A model generated the notes under the pieces. That model was given only the letters and a program-made list of their open reading frames with translations, was not told where the DNA came from and did no database searches. Shown here one piece after another: positions 8,010 through 15,186 of a DNA stretch of 23,292 bases; position 1 is the stretch's first letter; each line of letters opens with the position of its first letter. Both the position numbers and the translations under genes were made by a program. The DNA is from Bacillota bacterium (lineage in GTDB: Bacteria; Bacillota; Clostridia; Lachnospirales; Lachnospiraceae). Location: contig JAEYSV010000069.1 in NCBI GenBank assembly GCA_023434365.1, positions 1-23,292 on the forward strand, in the 5' to 3' direction.

Positions 8010-8033
8010 GTTTTCCTGTGAGGATGTGATAAG

Positions 8034-8294
8034 ATGCAAGATATGAACAATACACAATATTTTAAAGTGCAAAAAGAACCGGAGATAAAAGTCAGAGATA
8101 TCATTAAGGCTGTTTATCATGCACATATTGAAAAGGGGTACAATCCAGTAAATCAGATGGTTGGCTATATCATGAGTGGGGATCCAACTTATATTACCAG
8201 CCATAACGGAGCGCGAAGTCTTGTAATGAAGGTAGAACGAGACGAGATACTAGAAGCATTATTAGAGGATTACATTAAAGCGAACCTGGAATAA
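8034..8294 (+). CDS. ireB: IreB family regulatory phosphoprotein (UPF0297, DUF965)
   Basis: A small cytoplasmic protein of 86 residues whose family is named after Enterococcus IreB. That protein is phosphorylated on threonine by the kinase IreK and lowers intrinsic cephalosporin resistance; Bacillus YrzL belongs to the same family. The core is easily recognised: YHAHIEKGYNPVNQMVGYIM followed by SGDPTYITSHNGAR, and a charged helical C-terminus. N-terminal threonines can be phosphorylated in the Enterococcus protein; here T7 is the only one near the N-terminus. The ATG at 8034 is preceded by a GAGGATGTGATAA stretch with a moderate ribosome site. The gene heads the ireB-ruvX-DUF1292 order that is widespread in Firmicutes, with ruvX 22 bases after its stop. 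What it regulates in this organism cannot be read from the sequence. Confidence 0.93.
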   Translation: MQDMNNTQYFKVQKEPEIKVRDIIKAVYHAHIEKGYNPVNQMVGYIMSGDPTYITSHNGARSLVMKVERDEILEALLEDYIKANLE

Positions 8295-8316
8295 AATAGA
8301 AAAAGCGAGATAAAAT

Positions 8317-8757
8317 ATGAGAATTATGGGTTTAGATTATGGCTCTGTCACCGTAGGAGTGGCTATTAGTGATGCCCTTCTATTGACTGCACAGGGAATT
8401 GAAGTAATCCGCCGTAAAGAAGAGAACAAATTACGACAAACATTAGCAAGAATCGAAGAGTTAGTGAAGGAATATGAAGTAGAGAAGATTGTGCTAGGTT
8501 ATCCAAAGAATATGAACAATACCTTAGGAGACCGATGTGCAAAAACAGAAGAATTTGCGGACATGTTACGACGAAGAACGGGCTTAGAGGTAATATTGTG
8601 GGATGAGCGTCTTAGTACGGTAAGTGCTCATCAGGCAATGATTGAAGGCAATATGAGAAGAGAAAAGCGTGCAGCAGTAGTAGATAAAGTTGCAGCTGTT
8701 TTTATACTACAAAATTTTCTTGATGCGATGTATAACGAGAAGACAAATGGTGAATAG
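8317..8757 (+). CDS. ruvX: Holliday junction resolvase-like nuclease RuvX (YqgF)
   Basis: A RNase H-fold nuclease of 146 residues. Family members have been linked to Holliday junction resolution and, in E. coli, to maturation of the 16S rRNA 5' end. The first acidic active-site residue is in LDYGSVTVGVAISD (D7). The other catalytic acids are expected in WDERLST and AAVVDKVAAVFILQ, both present near residues 95-100 and 125-138. PKNMNNTLGDR (about 67-77) is also family-typical. The ribosome site is weak (GCGAG before ATAAAATATG), so translation may be coupled to ireB, which ends 22 bases upstream. An in-frame ATG three codons later is possible but would cut into the first strand. Confidence 0.93.
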   Translation: MRIMGLDYGSVTVGVAISDALLLTAQGIEVIRRKEENKLRQTLARIEELVKEYEVEKIVLGYPKNMNNTLGDRCAKTEEFADMLRRRTGLEVILWDERLSTVSAHQAMIEGNMRREKRAAVVDKVAAVFILQNFLDAMYNEKTNGE

Positions 8758-8779
8758 ATAATGCAATAAGGAGAATAAA

Positions 8780-9067
8780 ATGTCGGGAAACAATGAAAAA
8801 ATTATTTTTACTACCGAAGACAATGAGGAAGTAGAATTTTATGTATTGGAGCAGACCAGAATTAATGGACATAACTATCTGTTAATTGCGGATTCTGATG
8901 ATGAAGAAGATGATGAAGCCAATGCGCTGATTCTAAAAGAACGTATTGTGGATACAGATGACGTTGTTTATGATATTGTGGAAGACGACGAAGAATTAGA
9001 AGCGGTATCAAAAGTGTTTTTACAACTGATGGATGATATCGATATTGAAATGAATAAACAAGGTTAA
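8780..9067 (+). CDS. DUF1292 family acidic protein (UPF0473, YrzB-like)
   Basis: A 95-residue, strongly acidic protein of unknown function. The sequence has the family pattern: a beta-rich N-terminal half (IIFTTEDNEEVEFYVLEQTRINGHNYLLIAD), an acidic run SDDEEDDEANA, then ILKERI and a C-terminal helix with EDDEELEAVSKVFLQLMDD. It has no signal peptide and no membrane segment. AAGGAG stands 8 bases before the ATG. It follows ruvX by 22 bases and completes the ireB-ruvX-DUF1292 trio conserved across Firmicutes. That gene order is the strongest support for the call, but the order does not reveal its job. Confidence 0.88.
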   Translation: MSGNNEKIIFTTEDNEEVEFYVLEQTRINGHNYLLIADSDDEEDDEANALILKERIVDTDDVVYDIVEDDEELEAVSKVFLQLMDDIDIEMNKQG

Positions 9068-9098
9068 CATGACTTTTTTATTATAAATTTGTAGGGTT

Positions 9099-9150
9099 AG
9101 AGTAAGAGCAATCAATGACATACTCTGTTGATGATTAGAGTCAGAGTATG
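9099..9150 (+). promoter_or_regulatory. Mutually exclusive hairpins in the fur leader
   Basis: CATACTCTG (9119-9127) pairs perfectly with CAGAGTATG (9142-9150) around 14 bases, ending only 5 bases before the ribosome site of the Fur-family gene. The same TACTCT can instead pair with AGAGTA at 9099-9104, because TTAGAGTAAGAG and TTAGAGTCAGAG are near-copies. Alternatively the palindrome could be a DNA operator. It does not fit the usual TGATAAT-type Fur box. Confidence 0.5.
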
Positions 9151-9164
9151 AGAGCGAGGTCCTT

Positions 9165-9620
9165 TTGATAAAGAAATACGACGGGTTCAAGGAAAGGTTA
9201 AGAGCGAACGGATTAAAAATAACTACACAACGTATGGCTATTTTGGATGTGTTGCAAAACAGACCGGGAACACATCTAACGGCAGAAGAAATATATGATT
9301 TGGTTAAGGAACAACACCCAGAAACAGGCTTAGCTACAGTGTATCGGACCATTCAGATGTTGAATGAGCTACACATAGTAGATAAACTAAACCTTGATGA
9401 CGGGTTTGCTCGTTACGAAATCGCAAAAGAAATGGGTGAGATGAATGAACATCATCACCATCATTTAATCTGCCTAAAGTGCGGTAAAGTTCTGTCATTT
9501 GAAGACGATATGTTGGAGAGTCTGGAAAATCGGATTATGGAAGCTATGAAATTTCGTATTATGGATCATGACGTAAAACTTTATGGTTATTGCAGAGATT
9601 GTGATAAATTAATTAGGTAA
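9165..9620 (+). CDS. Fur family metal-responsive transcriptional regulator
   Basis: A 151-residue DNA-binding repressor of the Fur/Zur/PerR family, which blocks transcription when loaded with its metal. The winged-helix N-terminus is clear: ITTQRMAILDVLQ, then THLTAEEIYDLV, then TGLATVYRTIQMLNEL. The dimerisation domain has a histidine run (residues 96-100) and two cysteine pairs, CLKC (103, 106) and CRDC (143, 146), for structural zinc. The residue matching PerR Asp85 is a glutamate (RYE, 83-85), which favours Fur or Zur over PerR; the metal cannot be decided by eye. The start is a TTG at 9165 only 4 bases after GAGGT, and no in-frame ATG fits better. A perfect 9-bp hairpin lies directly upstream. 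The gene sits inside an otherwise conserved gene order, next to RNase J. Confidence 0.9.
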   Translation: MIKKYDGFKERLRANGLKITTQRMAILDVLQNRPGTHLTAEEIYDLVKEQHPETGLATVYRTIQMLNELHIVDKLNLDDGFARYEIAKEMGEMNEHHHHHLICLKCGKVLSFEDDMLESLENRIMEAMKFRIMDHDVKLYGYCRDCDKLIR

Positions 9621-9635
9621 GCTAATATTGATTGC

Positions 9636-9678
9636 CCTCAAATGTATCTAGACACCTACATAAATGCATTTGGAGGTG
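9636..9678 (+). promoter_or_regulatory. Hairpin covering the RNase J ribosome site
   Basis: CCTCAAATG (9636-9644) can pair with CATTTGGAGG (9667-9676) with one bulged G, burying the Shine-Dalgarno GGAGG. CACCT (9653-9657) offers a second pairing partner for AGGTG (9674-9678). Both would hide the ribosome site of the following gene. This was folded by hand only. Confidence 0.45.
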
Positions 9679-9685
9679 CTGAAAG

Positions 9686-11356
9686 ATGAAAGCAAAGAAT
9701 GAAGAAAACAAGAGTGTAAAAATTATACCTCTTGGAGGATTAGAACAAATCGGTATGAATATTACCGCCTTTGAGTATGAAGACAGTATTATCGTCGTAG
9801 ATTGTGGATTAAGTTTTCCAAATGACGAAATGTTGGGGATTGATCTGGTTATACCAGATGTTACCTACTTAAAGGAAAACATCAGTAAAGTGAAAGGGTT
9901 TATCATCACCCACGGTCACGAGGATCATATCGGAGGTTTAGCATATGTATTAAAAGAGGTTAACGTTCCGATTTATGCAACTAAATTAACGAATGGAATT
10001 ATCGAAAACAAACTAAAAGAGCACAACTTATTAAAATCAACCAAACGAAAAGTCATCAAATATGGCCAGTCAATTAATCTTGGTTGTTTTAGAATTGAGT
10101 TTATCAGAACAAACCACAGTATTGCAGATGCGGCCGCATTAGCCATCTATTCGCCAGCAGGAATTATCGTGCACACAGGCGATTTTAAAGTTGATTATAC
10201 TCCTGTATTTGGAGAAACGATTGATTTACAGCGTTTTGCAGAAATTGGGAAAAAGGGAGTTTTAGCTTTACTATGTGATTCCACAAACGTGGAGCGTCCT
10301 GGTTTTACAATGTCTGAAAGAACGGTTGGTAAGGTATTTGACAATATCTTTGCAGAAAACAGTAACAGTAGAATTATTGTTGCAACCTTTGCTTCTAATG
10401 TAGACCGTGTGCAGCAGATTATTAATTCAGCTGTAAAGTATGGAAGAAAAGTTATCATTGAAGGGCGTAGTATGGTTAATATTGTTACTACCGCTGCGGA
10501 CTTGGGATATATTACAATGCCAGATAATCTTTTGATTGATATTGAACAGATGAAGAATTATCCAGACAACCAGATTGTATTGATTACCACTGGAAGTCAG
10601 GGAGAAGCGATGGCTGCCCTTTCAAGAATAGCAGCTTCCATTCACCGTAAAGTATCAATTAAGCCAGGGGATACCGTTATCTTTAGTTCGACTCCTATTC
10701 CAGGCAATGAAAAACCGGTATCTAAAATTATTAATGAGCTTAGTATGAAGGGTGCAAAAGTTATTTTCCAGGATACTCATGTATCCGGGCATGCTTGTCA
10801 GGAAGAGATTAAATTGATGTATTCTCTTGTAAAACCTAAATATGCAATTCCGGTTCATGGGGAATATCGTCATCTTAAACGCCACGCAGAGCTAGTGGAA
10901 AGCTTAGGAATTCATAAAAATAATATATTCTTATTATCTAGCGGAGATGTACTAGAGTTATCAGATGAAAAGGCAGGAGTAACTGGTAAAGTTCCTTGTG
11001 GCGCTATTTTAGTTGATGGTCTTGGTGTTGGTGATGTTGGTAACATTGTATTAAGAGACCGCCAGCATCTAAGTGAAAATGGTTTGATTATTATTGTGGT
11101 AACACTTGAAAAATACAGTAATCAGGTTCTTTCTGGACCGGATATCGTTTCTCGAGGATTTGTCTATGTAAGAGAAAGTGAAAACTTAATGGATGAAGCT
11201 AGGGAAGTAGTCAATAGTGCGTTAATCAGATGCCTAGATGGTAATGTTACTGATTGGGGCAAGATTAAGAATGTGGTAAAGGATTCTCTCAGTGATTTTA
11301 TCTGGAAGAAAACGAAGAGAAACCCAATGATTTTACCAATTATTATGGAAGTTTAA
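9686..11356 (+). CDS. rnj: Ribonuclease J
   Basis: A 556-residue metallo-beta-lactamase/beta-CASP ribonuclease with 5'-to-3' exonuclease and endonuclease activity, central to mRNA turnover and rRNA processing in Gram-positives. The metal site is visible: HGHEDH (76-81), NHSIADA (143-149) and HTGDFK (163-168). The beta-CASP part follows (about 210-370) with SGHA at 367-370, and then the final lactamase motif PVHGEYRHLKRH (389-400). The C-terminal region (from about 460), with GPDIVSRGFVYVRESE, is characteristic of RNase J. The ATG at 9686 follows GGAGGTG with 7-8 bases between, but that site can be buried in a hairpin. The length matches the family. Only one copy is visible here, so J1 and J2 cannot be told apart. 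Confidence 0.95.
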   Translation: MKAKNEENKSVKIIPLGGLEQIGMNITAFEYEDSIIVVDCGLSFPNDEMLGIDLVIPDVTYLKENISKVKGFIITHGHEDHIGGLAYVLKEVNVPIYATKLTNGIIENKLKEHNLLKSTKRKVIKYGQSINLGCFRIEFIRTNHSIADAAALAIYSPAGIIVHTGDFKVDYTPVFGETIDLQRFAEIGKKGVLALLCDSTNVERPGFTMSERTVGKVFDNIFAENSNSRIIVATFASNVDRVQQIINSAVKYGRKVIIEGRSMVNIVTTAADLGYITMPDNLLIDIEQMKNYPDNQIVLITTGSQGEAMAALSRIAASIHRKVSIKPGDTVIFSSTPIPGNEKPVSKIINELSMKGAKVIFQDTHVSGHACQEEIKLMYSLVKPKYAIPVHGEYRHLKRHAELVESLGIHKNNIFLLSSGDVLELSDEKAGVTGKVPCGAILVDGLGVGDVGNIVLRDRQHLSENGLIIIVVTLEKYSNQVLSGPDIVSRGFVYVRESENLMDEAREVVNSALIRCLDGNVTDWGKIKNVVKDSLSDFIWKKTKRNPMILPIIMEV

Positions 11357-11398
11357 GCGCATTTTAAGCGATGTAAGATGTTGAATCAATGATAACGG

Positions 11399-11427
11399 TT
11401 GCATTTGACGATAAAAACCCTTATAAT
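11399..11427 (+). promoter_or_regulatory. Promoter upstream of the MltG-like gene
   Basis: TTGCAT (11399-11404), a 17-base spacer, and a perfect TATAAT (11422-11427), with the start codon 20 bases further on. The gene after RNase J is therefore probably transcribed separately. Confidence 0.6.
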
Positions 11428-11447
11428 ATTTGGCATGGAGGGATAAC

Positions 11448-11867
11448 ATGGCGAATCGATCAGTTGGAGTAAAGATTGCAATGCGCGTGACAAAAGGTAC
11501 GCTGCATGTTTTCTTGAATATCATTTTTTATTTGCTTGTTCTGATGTTAATTATCAAAATCGGTACCTTTACGTATGATTTTGCGTATCAGGTATTTGGA
11601 GATGTCAGTGTAACCGAAAGTGCCGGAATAGACCGGGAATTTATAATAAACAAAGGCGAATCAACGATGAGCATTGCTTCCAAATTGGAGTTGAATAAAT
11701 TAATTGTAGATAAGTATTCCTTCTATTTGCGTGCAAAGCTAACAGAGCAGCTAATTAAACCTGGAACGTATATCTTGAACTCTTCGATGAACTATGAAGA
11801 AATTCTGGCAATCATTACAACAGATGATGGTACGAATAGTACAGATATGGCGGATACCGAGAATTAA
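11448..11867 (+). CDS. Short MltG-like membrane protein without catalytic domain
   Basis: A 139-residue protein with a cytoplasmic N-terminus, one membrane helix (about residues 20-45) and an extracytoplasmic domain. INKGESTMSIASKLELNKLI, then YSFYLRAKLT and IKPGTYIL with NYEEILAIIT resemble the LysM-like N-terminal subdomain of MltG (YceG), the membrane transglycosylase that cuts growing glycan strands. The catalytic YceG region, which would take the protein to about 350 residues, is absent; the frame simply ends after an acidic tail. The ATG at 11448 follows GGAGG by 6 bases; a TTG six codons earlier is less likely. Its position just before trmR matches yrrL (mltG) of Bacillus, which supports the relationship. 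Because both ends look intact it is probably a genuine short variant, not a pseudogene. It may bind or regulate cell-wall enzymes; that is inference. Confidence 0.75.
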   Translation: MANRSVGVKIAMRVTKGTLHVFLNIIFYLLVLMLIIKIGTFTYDFAYQVFGDVSVTESAGIDREFIINKGESTMSIASKLELNKLIVDKYSFYLRAKLTEQLIKPGTYILNSSMNYEEILAIITTDDGTNSTDMADTEN

Positions 11868-11901
11868 GGATTACCTTATGCAAAATTAGAAGTTTATTAT
11901 G

Positions 11902-11924
11902 AGAGTCACGCTATGCGTGACTCT
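11902..11924 (+). terminator. Perfect hairpin after the MltG-like gene
   Basis: AGAGTCACGC (11902-11911) and GCGTGACTCT (11915-11924) pair over 10 bases with the three-base loop TAT. The following TGCGTTGTT is only a weak T-tract, so termination may be partial. Confidence 0.6.
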
Positions 11925-12038
11925 TGCGTTGTTAAGCTATGTTTATGTTTTCATACATTTCTTATGTAATTGGAAACAGAGCATAGAAAAATATAAGCTT
12001 AAGAAAAATATTAGTCTTAGATAGAATGGAGAATCATA

Positions 12039-12701
12039 GTGATAGGTGACGAAAGAATCGACAGCTATATACATTCCCTGGAATCCTATATGCCAGATTA
12101 TTTGTATAAAATTGAGCAGTCTGCCATAAAGGAACATGTGCCAATAATTAAGAAACCGACGCAGTCCTTACTTCGTTTCTTAATGTACAATAACCAGCCA
12201 AAGAATATATTAGAGGTTGGTACTGCGGTAGGCTTTTCTTCTCTTTTAATGAGTGAATCCATGCCAAAGGATTGTCACATTACAACAATAGAGCGTAATG
12301 AGGATAGAATTAAAAAAGCGAAAGAGAATATTAGTGCTGCCAATCGTACAGATCGAATTACCTTATTAGAAGGAGATGCGACCGATATTTTGATAGAACT
12401 TGTGAAGTCGGGGAAGCGCTATGATTTGATATTTATGGATGCCGCAAAAGGGCAATATATTAACTTTTTCGATAATGTCATGTCGTTACTTGAAGTTGGT
12501 GGGCTATTAGTATCTGATAATGTATTACAAGACGGTGATGTGATTGAATCTAGGTATGGAGTTACAAGACGTAACCGTACCATTCACGCCAGAATGAGAG
12601 AGTATCTTTATACTCTAACTCATAAGGATGAATTACAAACAATTGTATTGCCGATTGGAGATGGGGTAACACTAAGTACAAAGGTCGATGTATTAAGGTA
12701 A
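12039..12701 (+). CDS. trmR: tRNA 5-hydroxyuridine methyltransferase TrmR (YrrM type)
   Basis: A class I S-adenosylmethionine-dependent O-methyltransferase of 220 residues. The cofactor loop is ILEVGTAVGFSSLLM (57-71) with IERNEDRI (84-91) as the acidic strand. The catalytic metal ligands are expected at D134 (FMDAAKGQY) and in SDNVL (159-163), as in catechol-type O-methyltransferases. The start is a GTG at 12039 with TGGAGA 8 bases upstream. By sequence alone this could be any small-molecule O-methyltransferase. The specific call rests on context: a U32 protein follows after 73 bases, and ireB, ruvX, DUF1292 and an MltG-like gene precede it, as around Bacillus yrrM. YrrM (TrmR) methylates 5-hydroxyuridine at tRNA position 34 to 5-methoxyuridine, which widens wobble reading. 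Confidence 0.85.
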   Translation: MIGDERIDSYIHSLESYMPDYLYKIEQSAIKEHVPIIKKPTQSLLRFLMYNNQPKNILEVGTAVGFSSLLMSESMPKDCHITTIERNEDRIKKAKENISAANRTDRITLLEGDATDILIELVKSGKRYDLIFMDAAKGQYINFFDNVMSLLEVGGLLVSDNVLQDGDVIESRYGVTRRNRTIHARMREYLYTLTHKDELQTIVLPIGDGVTLSTKVDVLR

Positions 12702-12774
12702 TTGACCGATTAAGAAGTCTGACAACGGTATGTTTAGATAGACCCGATGTAGTTTGCCGGGTGGAGGAAGTAAG

Positions 12775-14037
12775 ATGAATAGTAGAAAAAAACCGGAATT
12801 ATTAATTCCAAGTAGTAATCTGGAAGTATTAAAAGTAGCAGTGCAGTATGGAGCAGATGCCATTTATATTGGTGGTGAAATGTATGGGCTGCGTGCAAAA
12901 GCCAAGAATTTCTCGATGGAAGATATGAAAGCTGGGGTAACGTATGCCCACCAGTATGGGAAAAAGGTGTATGTTACAGCCAATATTACTGCACATAATG
13001 GGGATTTGAGTGGTGTAAGAAAGTATTTTGAAGAACTGAAAGAAGTAGGTCCCGATGCAATTATTGTTGCTGATCCTGGGATTTTTCAGATAGCCGGGGA
13101 AGTTTGCCCCGAAATTGAACGACATATTAGTACACAAGCAAATAATACAAACTATACGACATTTAATTTCTGGCATTCTCTTGGAGCCACAAGAGTTGTA
13201 ACTGCCAGAGAATTATCCATCCAAGAAATTGCTGAGATTCGCGCTCATATTCCAGAAAATCTGGAGATTGAAACTTTTATTCATGGCGCGATGTGTATGG
13301 CTTATTCAGGTCGTTGCTTATTAAGTAATTATATGACAGGCAGAGATGCCAACCGAGGCTCCTGTACCCATGCATGTCGTTGGAAATACCGTTTGGTAGA
13401 GGAAACCAGACCGGGTGAGTATATGCCGGTTGAGGAAAATGAGCGTGGTACGTACATTTTTAACTCAAAAGACTTATGTATGATTGAACATTTGCCGGAT
13501 CTAATTCATGCGGGAATTGATAGCTTTAAAGTGGAAGGTCGTATGAAGACGGCGTTATATGTTGCCAGTGTGACAAGAACCTATCGCCAGGCAATTGATG
13601 ATTATTATACGGACCCTGCATTATATGAGCAGAACATTCCTCATTACATGGAGGAAATTGCGAAATGCACATACCGTAAGTATACGACGGGATTCTTTTA
13701 CGGTCCAACGACTCATGAAACACAGATTTATGATAATAATACGTACATCAAAGGGTATAGTTATCTAGGTATGATCAGTGGGAAAAATGAGGCAGGGCTG
13801 TTTGAATTAGAGCAGCGTAATAAATTCTGTGTTGGGGAAGAGATCGAAGTGATGCGTCCTTCCGGAGAAAATTATCAGGTTACCGTAAAGAAAATTACGG
13901 ACGAAGATGGCAACGAGATGGAGAGCTGCCCACATCCAAAGCAGAAAATCTTTGTTGACTTTGGAATGGAGCTAAAAGAGTTTGATATCTTAAGACGAAA
14001 AGAAGAAGAAATCAATCTTGATGAATTAAGCGAATAG
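12775..14037 (+). CDS. trhP: tRNA 5-hydroxyuridine formation protein TrhP (peptidase U32 family)
   Basis: A 420-residue U32 family protein. Members of the TrhP group (E. coli YegQ, Bacillus YrrN/YrrO) act in prephenate-dependent hydroxylation of tRNA U34, giving the ho5U that TrmR methylates. The N-terminal barrel has ELLIPSSNLEVLKVAVQYGADAIYIGG. The U32 signature stands in ETFIHGAMCMAYSGRCLLSNY (166-186). Cysteines at 174, 181, 197 and 201 (GSCTHAC) could bind an iron-sulfur cluster. The C-terminal part (from about 320) with KGYSYLGMISG and a small beta domain fits the longer U32 type. I use the ATG at 12775, preceded by GGAGGA at 6 bases, not a TTG seven codons upstream. The older label of collagenase-like peptidase is less likely given the neighbour. 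A dispersed structured element starts right after the stop. Confidence 0.88.
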   Translation: MNSRKKPELLIPSSNLEVLKVAVQYGADAIYIGGEMYGLRAKAKNFSMEDMKAGVTYAHQYGKKVYVTANITAHNGDLSGVRKYFEELKEVGPDAIIVADPGIFQIAGEVCPEIERHISTQANNTNYTTFNFWHSLGATRVVTARELSIQEIAEIRAHIPENLEIETFIHGAMCMAYSGRCLLSNYMTGRDANRGSCTHACRWKYRLVEETRPGEYMPVEENERGTYIFNSKDLCMIEHLPDLIHAGIDSFKVEGRMKTALYVASVTRTYRQAIDDYYTDPALYEQNIPHYMEEIAKCTYRKYTTGFFYGPTTHETQIYDNNTYIKGYSYLGMISGKNEAGLFELEQRNKFCVGEEIEVMRPSGENYQVTVKKITDEDGNEMESCPHPKQKIFVDFGMELKEFDILRRKEEEINLDELSE

Positions 14038-14045
14038 CGCTAGGA

Positions 14046-14260
14046 TCAAAAGCCCTCGAATTTGTGAAGCGTCAATTTGCACTTTTGTTTATAGACAAGC
14101 AGTATGAAATATAGTTCACTCGCAACGCGCTCTCGCTTGGATAAAGACTTAGCGGTGCATAAGACCCCACAATACGGGGTCTAAACACCGACGTCTTCAT
14201 AACAGTTGCTCGTCAAACTATATTTTATACTGCTTGTTTTTATACTTATGAGTGCAAATT
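14046..14260. repeat. Structured dispersed element, copy A
   Basis: Shares with the copy at the right window edge the blocks TCAAAAGCCCT (14046-14056), CGTCAATTTGCAC (14070-14082), TAGTTCA (14112-14118) and the region 14121-14142. It folds into one nested stem-loop: 14074-14083 with 14251-14260; 14095-14116 with 14216-14237 (22 pairs, one G-T); GCAAC (14122-14126) with GTTGC (14205-14209); AAGAC (14144-14148) with GTCTT (14193-14197); CGGTG (14153-14157) with CACCG (14186-14190); GACCCC (14163-14168) with GGGGTC (14176-14181). It fills the gap between trhP and the convergent anti-sigma gene, whose stop codon overlaps its right end. It contains no reading frame of note and I know no named family for it. 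Confidence 0.85.
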
Positions 14261-15173
14261 AAGGCTGTCTGGCAGGAATCGTGTTGATTATATTTAATAC
14301 GTCGTCTGCCGTTAGACCAGTGGTATATAGGGAAAGATAAGTTTTTCCATCTGTTAGGTTCAGACAATACGTATATTGCTCATCTTCAGACTTTAATAGT
14401 TCTGGGTCAAAATAACGGTGAAGAATGATTTCCTTTGTAATCTCTTGAATTCGTAAAATTGGCTTATCTCTTAGTTCAAACAGTTTTTCGTAATCTGTGA
14501 CATTAGTTGTACTATAACTAGATATATCTGATAATGACACTATATTAGCAGCATCAGATTCCGTTAAAGTATGGATGGTGGATTTTATAGAGGCATTATC
14601 TAGTTTGTTTTCAAAAATAAAGGTTGTTGGGATATCATTTTCATAAATTATATCTTTGCTTACTTTACCAAAGTATTCTGCAGTGTAGCTTGGAAGCATA
14701 TCAATCATTGGGTCTTTAGGGGGAGCATTTTGATCTCCAACACTATTTTCCGCAGCTGGTTGTTCGTCCTGATTATAATTAGGCTTTTCAGCTGGGGTTG
14801 AAGGTGGTGCTTGTTGTTCTGGAGCTTCATTCGCGGTTTTATCGCCTGCGAAGTCATTGCCAAAGTCAGAATTCTCTTTTGTCTGTGCTTGGTTCTGCAC
14901 ATTAGATGGGGCTATCATATCAAATACCTTCACACTGATCAGGAGCAGGACAAAACAGGCAGCTAATCCAGAAGCAATTTTTATTACCGGTTTTAACCGT
15001 TTTATAGTGCTAGGTTTTTGTAAGGTTTCCGTTGGTACATACTGTGATGTTGTTTGGTTGTCTGGAATTGTGAGAAGCTTTTTCGTTAGTTCCTCAGATA
15101 CATTAATCTGATCCATATAGTCTTTATATATTTTTGATTCGTTTTGTTGATTAGAATTGGTTTCGTTAGACAT
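14259..15173 (-). CDS. Membrane anti-sigma factor-like protein
   Basis: A 304-residue protein encoded directly behind an ECF sigma factor, so most likely its anti-sigma partner. The N-terminal cytoplasmic part (1-64) begins IYKDYMDQINVSEELTKKLL and would bind the sigma factor. It lacks the HxxxCxxC zinc motif of common anti-sigma domains. One membrane helix spans about 65-87 (IKIASGLAACFVLLLISV). Outside the membrane comes a low-complexity linker rich in Q, P, E and N (about 90-155), then a globular domain of about 145 residues that I do not recognise, starting PSYTAEYFGKVSK. The ATG at 15173 follows AAAGGAGGGAAGCTT, and the sigma gene ends 13 bases upstream. The gene ends inside the structured element copy A. 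The role is inferred from layout and topology, not from a recognised domain. Confidence 0.75.
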   Translation of the reverse strand: MSNETNSNQQNESKIYKDYMDQINVSEELTKKLLTIPDNQTTSQYVPTETLQKPSTIKRLKPVIKIASGLAACFVLLLISVKVFDMIAPSNVQNQAQTKENSDFGNDFAGDKTANEAPEQQAPPSTPAEKPNYNQDEQPAAENSVGDQNAPPKDPMIDMLPSYTAEYFGKVSKDIIYENDIPTTFIFENKLDNASIKSTIHTLTESDAANIVSLSDISSYSTTNVTDYEKLFELRDKPILRIQEITKEIILHRYFDPELLKSEDEQYTYCLNLTDGKTYLSLYTTGLTADDVLNIINTIPARQP

Positions 15174-15186
15174 AAGCTTCCCTCCT

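Noticed and set aside
9068..9098. Fur or PerR box in the AT-rich stretch before the Fur-family gene
   Set aside because: TTTTTATTATAAATTTG has no clean inverted repeat of the Fur or PerR type; the real palindrome is further downstream and of a different sequence.
12742..12762. ACCCG / CGGGT hairpin before trhP
   Set aside because: Only five pairs with an 11-base loop, leaving the ribosome site open; too weak to report as a regulator.
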